NCBI RefSeq assembly: GCF_022965805.1
Contig: NC_133101.1
Span: forward strand, 434,001 to 498,000
Reading direction: 5' to 3'
DNA length: 64,000 nt
Source: Primulina eburnea
Lineage: Eukaryota; Streptophyta; Magnoliopsida; Lamiales; Gesneriaceae
The stretch's first letter is position 1. Each line of letters starts with the position of its first letter. The notes below the pieces were generated by a model. The model ran no database searches. It worked only from the letters and a program-made list of their open reading frames with translations, and had not been told where the DNA came from. Position numbers and translations under genes: made by a program. Shown piece after piece: positions 10,907-22,517 of this stretch.

Positions 10907-12829
10907 CAGACCTCTGTAGGAACATTGTGGGTACCCGTACATAGTGGTGGTGTTGTTCTTGGTGTATCTTGTGCCTATTCAACTGTAGTGTAGCACAAAT
11001 TATCTGTTTGTTGTAGAGTTCTGTGGGAATAAATGACTTGGGTTCTTGAGAAACGAAGTGCGATATCATATTAGCTCCATTTTTGTTGTATGATGTGAAG
11101 TGATTATGCGTGCATTTTCGGGCTGAGGAGTTTTGCAGCGTCTTGAATGGATGGCATTTCGATTTACTAATTTGAAGTGATCATGGAATTTGTACAGTCA
11201 AGGTACAAATTTTCTTCAGTGGTTAAATTTGGCTGGGACGGTGAGAAGTGTCTAAATGGTCTGGCTCGATTTGAACTCTTGTTAAACAAGGTTGAGGGTG
11301 TATCAAGTTATCTAATGATCTATTTTTGTCTGTTTGCCTTGGATTTTGGTAACGGATGATTTTATTGGCTTTGCACTCGTTCCCGATCCAATGTTTTATG
11401 GATGGAATGATCAAAGGCAAAACTCAGGTGCTAAATTACCTTGGCTATGAATTGGTAGGTCTGGTTGATGTTTGGTAGGCTCATGGAAGAAGATAAATAT
11501 TGCTTGCAGTTTCTTTCATTTTTTTTCATGATTTTCATCCCAGTTGGTGGGTGTTCAGCTTTTTCAATATTGTATGGTGCACAAACAGAAAGAACGAGTT
11601 TTCTTTTATTGAATCATGCTTCTTGATCTTAACATTTGATTTCATTTATGGATAGTTTTTTTTGTATTAACTAAAAACAGAATTTTTTTGTAATTTAATG
11701 ATAAAGACATTGTTGTTTTATAAAAAAAAAAAAAAATCATGACATCAAAATTAGTTATTATAAATATCTCAATCTTAATAATATAATAATGTAACATCAA
11801 ACAAATATTACAACAATAACTTAATTTTCTTTCTTGATGGGTTCTTTATTTCCCAAATATATCATGCATGCTTCAATATAGACAACCTTAAAACACCCAT
11901 AATGTGAATGCAATGTCAAAATTTTAAAAATCTATGGTAGTTCAAGTGTCAAGTTTTAAGAATTGTACCACTAATAATGACAATATTTGTTGCTGCTTTC
12001 AACCTGATCTATTTGATTTTAGGAAATACTTCGACAATTTATGAAGTCAAATGCTCCCAGCTCCATTTCGGTTTTTGTTATATTATTTCTTGAATTCTTT
12101 GTAACTAAATTATCAAAATTGTTTTTTATACATTATTCTAAATAAATGAGGATATAAAATGAAAAAAAGGGGGGGGAAAGGGGACAAAGTGTTTTTCTTG
12201 ATATTGGTGTGAAATACCCAACTTTCGACGCTGTAAGGACCTCATTTTATTGTAATTTTTTCATTTTTTTAAAAAAAATTGAATGTGAAATATATTTCTA
12301 CCTTACAATTTAAGATGCTTTTGTAAAAAGTCTTGAGCAGATATGCTTAGTGGAATGGTTCGACCCCAAATCGGATCGAAACAGACCCATTAAACCAGGA
12401 TCTGGTTCCCCATAACCCGTTCTGGAACTGCCCCGAATCATTTAGTGATGGATCATGAGGGTTTTTCACTTATGAATGTGATTCTGGTTCCGGATCGGAT
12501 TCGAGGTCAAATTGCAAAAACAATTTGGTTATAGTCCTTTGGCTATTTTTTTTTTTTTTTTTTTTAAATTATAGCCTGTTGAGGATGAAGTATTTTTTTG
12601 TTAAATATATTTTGAGCAAAGTTTATTCATTATATTGGATTTTTTCTTGTGGAGACATGAAATACACGAGAAATTTATATATACCACGAATATATTCGAC
12701 CTCCTAAATATAATAAAATTGTATAAAAGAGATAAACCAAAGTAGTGGAAGTGTTTTCTTACCTCTCTTTGTTGCACAGAAAACCTTTTATCATCCTTTG
12801 CTCAATGAAATGAGACAGAGATCTTTAAA
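10907..12829. other. intergenic region without supported genes
   Basis: It contains the probable 3' UTR of the upstream gene (to about 11,100) and several A or T runs, including a 20-bp T run at 12546-12566. A GC-richer patch around 12,360-12,500 repeats CCGGATC/GGATCGG and GGTTCC words. Short open frames (for example 11177-11359) have no protein-like features. Confidence 0.5.
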
Positions 12830-15429
12830 ATGCCGATCACCCTTATTTTCTTCATTGTCTGTTCTCTGATGCATGCAACAATGGAAGATCCTCGACTTCA
12901 GCTCGTTTTGAAGCGATGTGAGCAAAACATGGCGCAGAACGTCACGCAATTCAACGAGAACTATTCCAAGGTCATTGCATCAATGCAAGATGGAATGCTG
13001 GAAAACAAATTCGCCACGGGACAAGCGGGCTTACGCCCCAACCGCGTGTTTGTTCTGGCTCAATGCATGGAGGATTTGTCGAGAGAAGAATGCGAAACTT
13101 GTTTTACGTCCATTAAGACGCAGATTCCAGGCTGCCTCCCTCATATCAGCGCCCGTGTTTTCTATGATGGTTGCTTCATAAGGGTTGAAAACTACAGCTT
13201 TTTTCGTGAATCAATATCAAGATACGGTTATGAGGTGATTTCAGGATTACCCTTTATTGTTCTTGGATTTTTCGAAGAAATTGTGAAGTAGAACGTTACC
13301 AAATTCTGTGAAATTTCCGCATGGATGATATCAAATAGTTCAAACGGCCTAATTTTGCTTTCCTGTTCCTGTTCTTTTCCTCTTCTTGCATGATCTGATA
13401 ATATGATTGTTTTCCAATTTTCGTTGCATGTCATCCCTAAAGACGAGATGTAGCGATGCCAAGGACATCCGCAGCCAGACTTTCAAGAATCTTGTGACAC
13501 GAATGATGGATAAGTTAGTGCAGAAGGCACCAGAAAACCATGGGTATGCAGAAGGGCAAGAAATATCAGCTGGCTTAATATCGGCATATGGAATGACTAA
13601 TTGCTGGAGAACTTTGAATGAAAGTTCATGCAGTGAATGCCTGACAAATGCTAGAATAGGAATCTTAAAATGCTTGCCCTCAGTTGAAGCACGAGTTCTG
13701 CATGTCGGTTGCTATTTACGTTACTCGGATTCCGAGTTTGTTAATAAGCCAGACTCATCCTCAAGCAAAGGTTAGTTATGCTCAGTTTAAGACATTACTT
13801 CGGTTTTTCGTTGAGTAGAAAGCTGCAAAATTTCATCCATTTATGGCATCAAAGGCTCTAATGTTTCAAATTTTATATGCAGATTCTGTTTTCTTTTTTC
13901 TTTCAGCAATTATCGGCTCGGTTGGGATATGCCTCACAGCGATTCTCGCAGGATATTTTGTGTCTACAACTATTTATGCGAAGCAATTCAGACAACATGA
14001 GAAACAAAAAATTGGTATGTAACATGTTAGGTTGGATTTTTTTGGCTGGCGTATCTCTTGGTTCTTTAAGCTATAACCTTGTCGAACAAATTTAAGCTTT
14101 ACAATTCTCAAAGAATCCTGTGCTCTAAAGAAATGCAGATGGTGTCAGATACCATAAACAGAAGTTTGCAATTCAAGTACTCAACATTAGAAAAAGCTAC
14201 AGAAAACTTCACTGACTCCCACAAGATTGGGCAAGGAGGATTTGGTGAAGTATTTCAGGTGTATATTTTTCTAGATTAGCCTTTGCTCTTGTGTATCGGC
14301 TAATGGACTCATTTCCTCTGTTTCCTTGAGGTATTAGGGTACCTTACAAGATGGCCGAGAAATCGCCATAAAACATCTGTTTCTAACAGAGAACACTCGA
14401 AATCAAGAAATTAGCAATGAGATAGACATTATAGGACAAGCCCATCATCCAAATTTGGTTCGGTTTCTTGGTTATTGCTTCACGTATACTGATGGATACC
14501 TCGTCTATGAATACCTTCCAAACAAAAGCCTTGACCTCATACTATTCGGTAAGCAAAACAGGATTGTATAATGTTGACTAAAGATCTTCTTTGGAAAAAT
14601 AAAAAAGGTTGTTTTCTTTCTATTGATTACTCTGACCTTGTCTGTGATGCAAATGGAAGAAAGATCAAGAGAGAAAGAAGGAATTAACTTGGAAGAAAAG
14701 GCTTGGAATAATCACAGGCACTGCAGAAGGTCTTCAATATATGCACCAAGATTGCCAGGTCCAAATCATCCACAGAGACATAAAAGCAAGTAACATCTTG
14801 TTAGACATGAAGCTAAGACCAAAAATTGCGGATTTCGGTCTAGCAAGACTCAATTCAACAGATCAAATGGAGGGAATCCCCGCCATTGCAGGCACATTGT
14901 AAGCTTTTCTTTTTCTTTTCCTTACCATACTTCTCTTTCGAAATGACTTCTTATATATGTGTATGCAGCGGATACATGGCTCCCGAATACCTCGTCGAAG
15001 GGCGATTAACTGAAAAAGTAGACGTATATAGCTATGGGGTTCTTGTACTCGAAATAATAAGCGGCGAACGGAACAATAAATATCAGCATGATGACAGTCT
15101 AGACACGCTCGTCACCATGGTAATAATCATTCAAACAGCATAAAAAACTCTTCTTTATCATATGATTTGGTTTATATATTTATAAGGGTACTTGGGCAAT
15201 AATGCAGGCATGGAAGCATTATCAAATAGATAAGGTGGCAAGTATAATAGATTCAATGCTTGGCATTGAAGCTTTCAATGAGGTGCAAAGAATTGTCGAG
15301 ATTGCTTTGTTGTGTACTCAAGAATCGCCTGATTTGCGTCCGACAATGGGGAGAGTGGTCGAGTTTCTTGCTAAAAAGGAATTGATTTTGCCTGCTCCGA
15401 CCAGGCCTCCCTTCGTGCAAGAATCTTAA
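12830..15429 (+). CDS. cysteine-rich receptor-like protein kinase (CRK, DUF26)
   Basis: Eight exons join in phase (12830-13234, 13443-13770, 13907-14014, 14131-14258, 14338-14548, 14664-14898, 14969-15119, 15208-15429) to 595 aa. [17 protein letters not shown] is a short signal peptide. Two DUF26/Gnk2 domains follow, each with C-X8-C-X2-C ([13 protein letters not shown] and [13 protein letters not shown]). A transmembrane helix ([17 protein letters not shown]) lies in exon 3. The kinase has [10 protein letters not shown], the ATP-binding Lys in [25 protein letters not shown] and MAPEYL, so it is an RD kinase with all key residues. CRKs act at the plasma membrane in stress, redox and pathogen responses. 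Exon 6 begins at the AG in GAAAG|ATCAAG, which keeps frame. An in-frame TGA just upstream supports this start. Tip-to-tail with the copia element downstream. Confidence 0.92.
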
Positions 15430-15887
15430 AACTCATTTCTGTGTATGAAATCTTAAACGCTTTAGGGTCAAAATCAAGAAAGTGAGATTTAAAATTTTTG
15501 TACATATTATTTGTCGTGGTCGAGTACATATCATTCCATCTATTTTAATCCCGTACATCCTTTGATTTAATCACACTGCTTGGTTTGTGGGATGAGCGTT
15601 GGGGTGAAAATGACGGGTTTTGTTTAGAAGCAAAAAAAATCTATTGTAACTTTCAAATTTTTGTCATGGAAAAAAAAGACATTTAAATTTTATACACACT
15701 GTTGTAATATAATATCACAAAATAGTCTTTATAGTGAATGGTATAGTTTTGTACTAAAAAGTACTAATTATGTTGAGAAAAAGTGAAAAATTAAATTTTC
15801 TCAAAAATAAATGTTTAAAAGTAATTTCGAAAAATAAAGACAGATGTACCCGTAATAATTATTATTGATAGAAAAAAACATGATTAT
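15430..15887. other. 3' flank of the CRK gene up to the retrotransposon
   Basis: The first 100-200 bp probably form the kinase 3' UTR. The rest is AT-rich and shows no gene. It ends with ATTAT (15883-15887), the left copy of the copia target-site duplication. Confidence 0.6.
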
Positions 15888-16163
15888 TGTTGTGAAAAAG
15901 TAAAAATTTATGATAAAAAGTAAAAATCTCAAACTCTCAAAATTTATCAAACTACACACTTTATAATATTTTTCTCTCTACTCAATTGTGATTTTCTTCA
16001 CAAATGAGAGATCTATTTATAGAGTTTCATTACACATAATCCAAAAATAAAATACATCATTACCTACATCATCACACACAAATTTCTAACTTTACAACTC
16101 TTATTTTCAACATTCAAATATTCAACTATTACTTTTTCCATATTAAAATATATTATTTCAACA
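15888..16163 (-). repeat. copia 3' LTR (left)
   Basis: A 276-bp LTR with TG...CA ends. It differs from the right LTR at only three sites: GATAAAAAG/GGTAAAAAG, TTTATCAAAC/TTTACCAAAC and TTTTTCCATA/TTTTTTCATA. In element orientation this is the 3' LTR because the polypurine tract adjoins it. Confidence 0.97.
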
Positions 16164-16172
16164 CTCCCCCTT
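16164..16172 (-). other. polypurine tract of the copia element
   Basis: On the minus strand AAGGGGGAG lies directly against the LTR start TGTTGAAATA. This is the expected site for priming plus-strand synthesis. Confidence 0.85.
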
Positions 16173-16327
16173 GTGATGATGATCATGATACGATGATGTC
16201 TTCATTACGTGTTTTGTACTGCCTCGTTAAAAATCTTACTTGAAAAAACCCATTGGGATAAAAACCATAGTAAGGGAAAAAGAGTGCAGTCACGTAAACT
16301 CCCCCTGATGTTGACATGAACAATTCT

Positions 16328-19300
16328 TCACAAATTTCGTAGATTGCGCATCCCAATATTATATATGTGCTTTCTGAATATTGACGTAGGAAATGCCTTT
16401 GTGAAGAGATCTGATGAGTTTTCACTTGATTGAATGTGACGAACATCAATACATTTATTCTTCTCAAGCTCCTTGGTGAATGCGAAGAACTTAGGAGGAA
16501 TATGTTTAGTTCTGTCGCTTTTTATGTATCCTTCTTTCATTTGAGCAACACATGCAGCATTATCTTCATATAGTATCACAGGCTTCTCATCGAATGATAA
16601 TCCGCATGAAATTTGGATATGTTGGGTCATTGATTTTAACCACACACATTCACGACTTGCTTCATGTAGTGCAATAATCTCGGCATGATTTGATGAAGTT
16701 GTTATGAGCGTTTGTTTCTGTGAACGCCAAGATATTGCAGTGCCTCCACGAGTAAATACATATCCAGTTTGGGAACGTGCCTTGTGTGGATCAGATAAGT
16801 ATCCAGCATCAGCATAACCAATTATACTTGGATTAGCATCTTTTGAATACAAAAGTCCCAAGTCTGTCGTTCCTCGTAGATAACAGAATATATGTTTAAT
16901 TCCGTTCCAGTGTCTCTTTGTTGGATATGAGCTAAATCTTGCCAACAGATTCACGGCAAAAGATATATCAGGCCTTGTACAATTTGTAAGGTACATAAGG
17001 GCACCGATGGCACTTAGATATGGTACTTCTGGACCAAGAATATCTTCATCATCTTCACATGGACGGAATGGATCCACGGAATGGATCCTTTTCTATGTTT
17101 AATGATCTAACAACCATTGGAGTACTTAAAGGATTTGCTTTATCCATATTAAAACGTTTAAGGATCTTTTCTGTATAATTTGTCTGGTGAACAAACATTC
17201 CACATTCTTTTTGTTCAATTTGTAAACCCAGACAATACTTGGTTTTTCCAAGATCCTTCATTTCAAATTCTTCCTTCAAGTATGACACAACTTCTTGAAT
17301 TTCCTTATTCGTTCCAATGATGTTTAAATCATCAACATATACAGCAATAATTACGCATCCGGATGTTGTTTTCTTAATGAAAACACAAGGGCATATTGAA
17401 TTATTTACATATCCCTTTTTCATCAAGTGATCACTTAGTCGATTATACCACATTCGACCTGATTGCTTTAACCCATATAATGATCTTTGTAATTTCACAG
17501 AATAACATTCCCTGGGTTTTGAACTTTGTGCTTCAGGCATCTTAAATCCTTCAGGGATTTTCATATATATATTACTATCAAGTGATCCATATAAGTAAGC
17601 TGTAACAACATCCATAAGACGCATTTCTAAATTTTCAGATACCGCCAAGCTAATCAAATACCGAAACGTAATTGCATCCATCACAGGAGAATACGTTTCT
17701 TCATAATCAATTCCAGGCATTTGAGAAAAACCTTGTGCAACAAGTCGAGCTTTATATCTTACTATTTCATTTTTCTCATTTCGCTTTCGAATAAAAACCC
17801 ATTTGTATCCAACAGGTTTTACACCTTCAGGTGTAAGGACTATAGGTCCAAAAACATTACGTTTATTTAGCGAATCCAATTCAACCTGGATGGCTTCTTT
17901 CCATTTTATCCAGTCCTGCCGATTTTTACATTCACCAAAAGATTTTGGTTCATGATCTTCATTATCATTTATGATGTCGATTGCCACATTATAAGAAAAT
18001 ATATCATCAATTTCATCTATATCTTTTCGGTTCCATATTTTTCCAGTATTAATGTAATTGATAGAGATTTCATGATTCTCGTCAGTTTGTGGTTCTGACA
18101 GAACATTTGCATCATCATGTGTTTCTTCAGGAACATCATTCTCTATTTTGTAATAATCATGTGTTTCTTCAGAAACATCATTCTTTATTTTGTGATCATC
18201 GTGTTTCTCTATGAATTTTCTTTTTCGAGGATTTTTATCCTTGGAACCGACTGGCCTTCCACGCTTCAGGCGTTTAATGACATCATGAGTATCTTCCATT
18301 TGTTTCTTTGGAATTTCAATTCGAGCAGGGGCATTTGCAGCATGTATATATGATTTAGTTACCCCTTTTGTGTCTGCAAATGCATCTGGTATTTGATTTG
18401 CTATTCTTTGCAAGTGTACAATTTGTTGTACATCTTTTTCACATTGTTTTGTTCTTGGATCCAGATGTAACAATGATGATACATACCATGTAATTTCTTT
18501 TTCGGTATGTTTTTGTTCTCCCCCTAACATTGGGAAGATTTCCTCATTAAAATGACAATCAGCAAAACGTGCTGTGAACACATCTCCTGTCTGAGGTTCA
18601 AGATATCGAAAGATTGATGGACTATCATAACCGATATAAATTCCAACCTTTCTTTGAGGTCCCATTTTCTTTCGTTGTGGTGGTGCAATAGGCACATACA
18701 CCATACATCCAAAAATTTTCAGATGAGAAATGTCTGGTTCTTTACCAAATGCAAGCTGCAATGGGGAGTATTTATGATATGCACTTGGTCTGATGCGAAT
18801 TAATGAAGCAGCGTGTAAAATTGCATGTCCCCATATAGAAATAGGGAGCTTTGTTTTCATAATCATTGGTCTAGCAATCATTTGCAGACGTTTAATCAAT
18901 GATTCAGCCAATCCATTCTGTGTATGTACATGAGCAACAGGATGCTCAACAATGATTCCCATAGACATACAATAATCATTGAAAGTCTGGGAAGTAAATT
19001 CACCAGCATTATCAAGTCTAATTTTCTTGATTGTATAATCGGGAAATTTATTCCTCAATTTTATTATTTGAGCAAGTAATCTTGCAAATGCAACATTTCG
19101 AGTTGACAATAAACATACATGTGACCATCTGCTGGAGGCATCAATCAATACCATAAAGTATCTGAATGGTCCACATGGTGGATGGATTGGTCCACAAATA
19201 TCACCCTGAATACGTTCAAGAAACATTGGTGATTCAGTTTGGATTTTGACTGGTGATGGTCTTATAATAAGTTTTCCAAGAGAACATGCTTTACAATGAA

Positions 19301-19850
19301 ACTTATTATTCTGAAAGATCTTCTGGTCTTTCATTGGATGACCATGTGTATTTTCTATAATTCTTCGCATCATTGTTGAACCAGGATGTCCCAATCGATC
19401 ATGCCAATTGGTTAATATCGAAGAATTATTAACTACCATGTTTGATTCAATGGGACTTATATGTGTATAATGCAATCCAGTAGGGAGCATTGATAGTTTT
19501 TCAATCACATATTTCTTTCCTGATTTATATGTGATAAGACACATATATTTCTCATTCCCTTCATTCATTGTTTGAGTATCATACCCATGGGAATATATAT
19601 CATTAAAACTCAACAAATTTCTTTTCGATTGTGGTGAATATAAAGCATCATTGATAAAAAAATTAGTACCATTAGGTAACAAAAATTGTGCTTTACCACA
19701 TCCTTTAATCAAGTCTACAGGACCTGATATTGTATTCACCGTTGTTTTTGTTGGTTTTAGTTCCAAGAAATATCTTTTATCTCGGAGGATAGTGTGCGTT
19801 GTACCACTATCGGGTATGCAAACTTCAGCTTTGCTCATAGCATTATCCAT
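16328..19850 (-). pseudogene. copia pol polyprotein, broken by a 13-bp duplication
   Basis: The first reading frame (19850 to 17055, 931 aa) contains the protease DSGTTHT motif and the GAG-pre-integrase region with a H/C zinc finger (WHDRLGHPG ... CKACSLGK). Next come the integrase core with D (GDICGP), D (IRLDNAGEF) and E (LAESL), then reverse transcriptase with YVDD. The second frame (17077 to 16328) carries the end of RT and RNase H (GYADAGY, EDNAA, TKHIPPKFF). The shift is caused by two adjacent copies of ACGGAATGGATCC at 17063-17075 and 17076-17088. No other stop was seen in either frame. A degenerate in-frame repeat (ENDVPEETHD-like) lies between the integrase and RT domains. Confidence 0.93.
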
Positions 19851-19977
19851 ATTTGTACTTCAAAAAAATATGCAATGAAATAAAATTACTGAAAATACAT
19901 ATGTAAATATAACACATATCATAATTATACAATAAAACATTATTACATGAATACATGAAAAATCAATTATTGTACAT

Positions 19978-21114
19978 TTATATTCTACCATTAAATTGTT
20001 CATTTTCAGAGAAATCATTGAGAAAATCTGTAGCATCAAAATTGTTCATTTCTATCCCACCAACATGTTGATCATTTCCAGAGAAATCATTCATAAAATC
20101 ACCAGCATCAAAATGAGTTGAATCACTCAAACGGTCACTGCGTTCAGTGAAGTTGGTCTCCTTTTCTTTCCCCTTTAATGATTCTTTATAAAGTTTACAA
20201 AGATGCTCAGGGGCTCGACAAACTTTGGACCAATGTCCTGGAGTACCACATCTGTAACAAGAACTTTCATATCTTTTTGAGTGATTTTCGTTAACACTTG
20301 TATTCTCATGATGCCTTTTCTGTGGATGGTTTGGGACGCTCTTTTGAGATGAGTTATAAAAATAACTATCTCTATTATTTTTAAAACCACGACCGCGTCC
20401 ACGACCACGGCCACGTCCACGTCCACGTCCACGACCTCGACCTCGACCTCGACCAAAATCTTGTCTATGAATTTGATTTTGGTTCCGAGGTTTAAATTCA
20501 TTTTTACTTACAGCATTTACTTCGGGAAATGCTGTTGATCCAGTGGGTCGGGACTGATGATTTCTCATTAATAGCTCATTGTTCTTTTCCGCCACAAGAA
20601 GACAGGCGATGAGCTCAGAATATCTCGCAAATCCACGTACTCTATATTGTTGCTGTAGAGTAATATTTGATGCATGAAATGTGGAAAATGTTTTTTCAAG
20701 CATCTCAGATTCTGTGACCTCATGTCCACAAAATTTTAATTGCGAGATTATTCTATACATCGCCGAATTGTAATCACTGAATTTTTTAAAATCTTGGAAT
20801 CTCAGCGTGTTCCATTCATCCCGGGCGGTCGGAAGTATAACTTCCCTTATATGTTCAAATCTTTCTTTTAATCCCTTCCACAAAGCCATGGGATTTTTTT
20901 CAGTCAGATATTCACATTTCAATCCATCGTCGAGATGTCGACGCAAAAATATCATGGCTCTTGCCTTTTCTTGTGACGTGCATATGCCATTTTCTTTAAT
21001 GGTCTCGCTTAGACCCAATGACTCAAGATGCATTTCTACATCTAGAGTCCATGGCATATAATTCTTTCCCGTGATGTCGAGCGCAATAAATTCGAGCTTT
21101 GTTAAATTTGACAT
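19978..21114 (-). CDS. copia gag protein
   Basis: A single 378-aa frame begins MSNLTKLEFIALDITGKNY, the usual copia gag (UBN2-like) start. The capsid-like region includes ALWKGLKERF. A long Gly-Arg run (about 225-245) is followed by a CCHC knuckle, CYRCGTPGHWSKVC (C-X2-C-X4-H-X4-C). The C-terminal tail repeats an acidic FDAxDFxNDFSxNxQ unit twice. Gag ends 127 bp before the pol start, so here gag and pol are separate frames. This frame is intact. Confidence 0.93.
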   Translation of the reverse strand: MSNLTKLEFIALDITGKNYMPWTLDVEMHLESLGLSETIKENGICTSQEKARAMIFLRRHLDDGLKCEYLTEKNPMALWKGLKERFEHIREVILPTARDEWNTLRFQDFKKFSDYNSAMYRIISQLKFCGHEVTESEMLEKTFSTFHASNITLQQQYRVRGFARYSELIACLLVAEKNNELLMRNHQSRPTGSTAFPEVNAVSKNEFKPRNQNQIHRQDFGRGRGRGRGRGRGRGRGRGRGRGFKNNRDSYFYNSSQKSVPNHPQKRHHENTSVNENHSKRYESSCYRCGTPGHWSKVCRAPEHLCKLYKESLKGKEKETNFTERSDRLSDSTHFDAGDFMNDFSGNDQHVGGIEMNNFDATDFLNDFSENEQFNGRI

Positions 21115-21807
21115 GGTGGTACTAAAAAAAATTACGATGCATTTTATTAGTTAATAAATATTGCAATACAAAGTAACGGATAAACAACAAGTACAAGTAT
21201 TTGTAAAAATAAAGAAAACACACGAGGAGGATATTCTCCGATAAATATAAGACTCGTGAGTATGATAACCAAAATAATTAAAAATATCCTTGAAAAAGCC
21301 ATCTTCTTTTTTCTTCGAAAAATTTGATGATGAATAATTTTTAGAGAAGAAGAGAAAGTTGGAGTGATTGAATGTGTTTGTGAGATGATATTTATAGGGC
21401 AAAAACTAGCCGTTTGTTACCGTTTATGACCGTTGATGTACAAAAATAAATGTATGTATTTGTATAATTTTATGGTAATAATATGATGTATATAATATTA
21501 GACATGTTTAAATAATTATGTATATCATATCATAATATTATAATGAGTGTCATAATTTATTTTGTTTAAAAACCTTATAGGCTTTTATACTTGTCGTATC
21601 CCTTACCGAGAGTGTGGGATGTCGTCTTAACATCCTCCCAGGATTTATAACAAGTTTATGAAAAATTTATTTTTATTATTTCTAATAATAACATTATATT
21701 GTATATTAAATAAATACACAATAAATAAATAACAGTAAAATAAATATTATTACTTTTGTTACCTTTTTCTTCTGTTTGAAGCTTGGAATAGTATGTAGGA
21801 CTTTTAG

Positions 21808-21825
21808 AGCTTCGTGCTGATAACG
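21808..21825 (-). other. candidate primer-binding site
   Basis: On the minus strand the sequence directly after the right LTR reads CGTTATCAGCACGAAGC. It shares the TATCAG core with the initiator-Met PBS (TGGTATCAGAGC) common in plant copia elements but is not identical. The primer tRNA is not assigned. Confidence 0.55.
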
Positions 21826-22101
21826 TGTTGTGAAAAAGTAAAAATTTATGGTAAAAAGTAAAAATCTCAAACTCTCAAAATTTACCAAACTACACACTTT
21901 ATAATATTTTTCTCTCTACTCAATTGTGATTTTCTTCACAAATGAGAGATCTATTTATAGAGTTTCATTACACATAATCCAAAAATAAAATACATCATTA
22001 CCTACATCATCACACACAAATTTCTAACTTTACAACTCTTATTTTCAACATTCAAATATTCAACTATTACTTTTTTCATATTAAAATATATTATTTCAAC
22101 A
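21826..22101 (-). repeat. copia 5' LTR (right)
   Basis: This 276-bp partner of the left LTR is the 5' LTR in element orientation, since gag lies just beyond it. The flanking ATTAT (22102-22106) is the second copy of the target duplication. Confidence 0.97.
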
Positions 22102-22291
22102 ATTATTGGTTTGTCTGAATGTCTCCTACTCTTTCTTTATTATTTGTAATCGATGATTCGCACAGAAAAAAATCTGACTATTATTCGAATTTGAGATAAT
22201 ATAAATTTGAGAGGAAGTTATATGTAATATTCAAAGTTAGTTAGATTTTTTGTAATAAATCTTATATAAAATATATGCAATCAACCCTCTT

Positions 22292-22312
22292 ATTTATATA
22301 TATATATATATA
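22292..22312. repeat. (TA)n microsatellite upstream of the FLOE-like gene
   Basis: About nine to ten TA units lie 200 bp before the ATG, in the probable promoter. The stretch 22,107-22,517 otherwise holds only the promoter and 5' UTR of that gene. Confidence 0.85.
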
Positions 22313-22517
22313 AATCGGACTCGAGTTTTCATAATATTAGTGCCCCTCACCGAGAAGTAACAGAGACTTGTAAATTCCGAAGGTTTGTCTTCCAATTCTT
22401 CGAATATTTCTCACCAAATATCCCAAATTTAAGCATCAAGCCCTAACCCCTTTTACCAATTTCAGTTTTTTTTTTTTTCACGATTATGTGACTTTATACG
22501 TTTGATTGTGTGCTTAG

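Larger units (their letters stand above)
15888..22101 (-). mobile_element. complete Ty1/copia LTR retrotransposon
   Basis: The 6,214-bp element lies on the minus strand. It has two 276-bp LTRs (TGTTG...CAACA termini) and a perfect 5-bp target duplication ATTAT at 15883-15887 and 22102-22106. A polypurine tract abuts the left LTR and a primer-binding-site candidate abuts the right LTR. gag and pol follow in the copia order PR-INT-RT-RNaseH. The LTRs differ at three positions by eye, so insertion is recent. The pol frame is broken once by a 13-bp duplication, so this copy is probably not autonomous. Lineage within copia was not assigned. Confidence 0.97.

Noticed and set aside
14549..14663. Apparent frameshift in the CRK kinase domain between exons 5 and 6
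   Set aside because: Using the first AG (GGAAG|AAAGATC) breaks the frame. The next AG (GAAAG|ATCAAG) gives Asp and restores the normal kinase sequence, so the gene is intact.
20380..20460. Short regular repeats suggestive of an array such as CRISPR
   Set aside because: They are CCACGTC/CCTCGAC codon repeats encoding Gly-Arg in gag. This is a plant genome and the units lack spacers.
20175..20501. Second minus-strand open frame overlapping gag
   Set aside because: It is a shifted reading of the Gly-Arg repeat (Val/Asp alternation) inside the true gag frame.
22440..22455. Telomere-like CCCTAACCCC word
   Set aside because: A single short copy in a 5' UTR. Such telo-box words are common in plant promoters and do not indicate a telomere.
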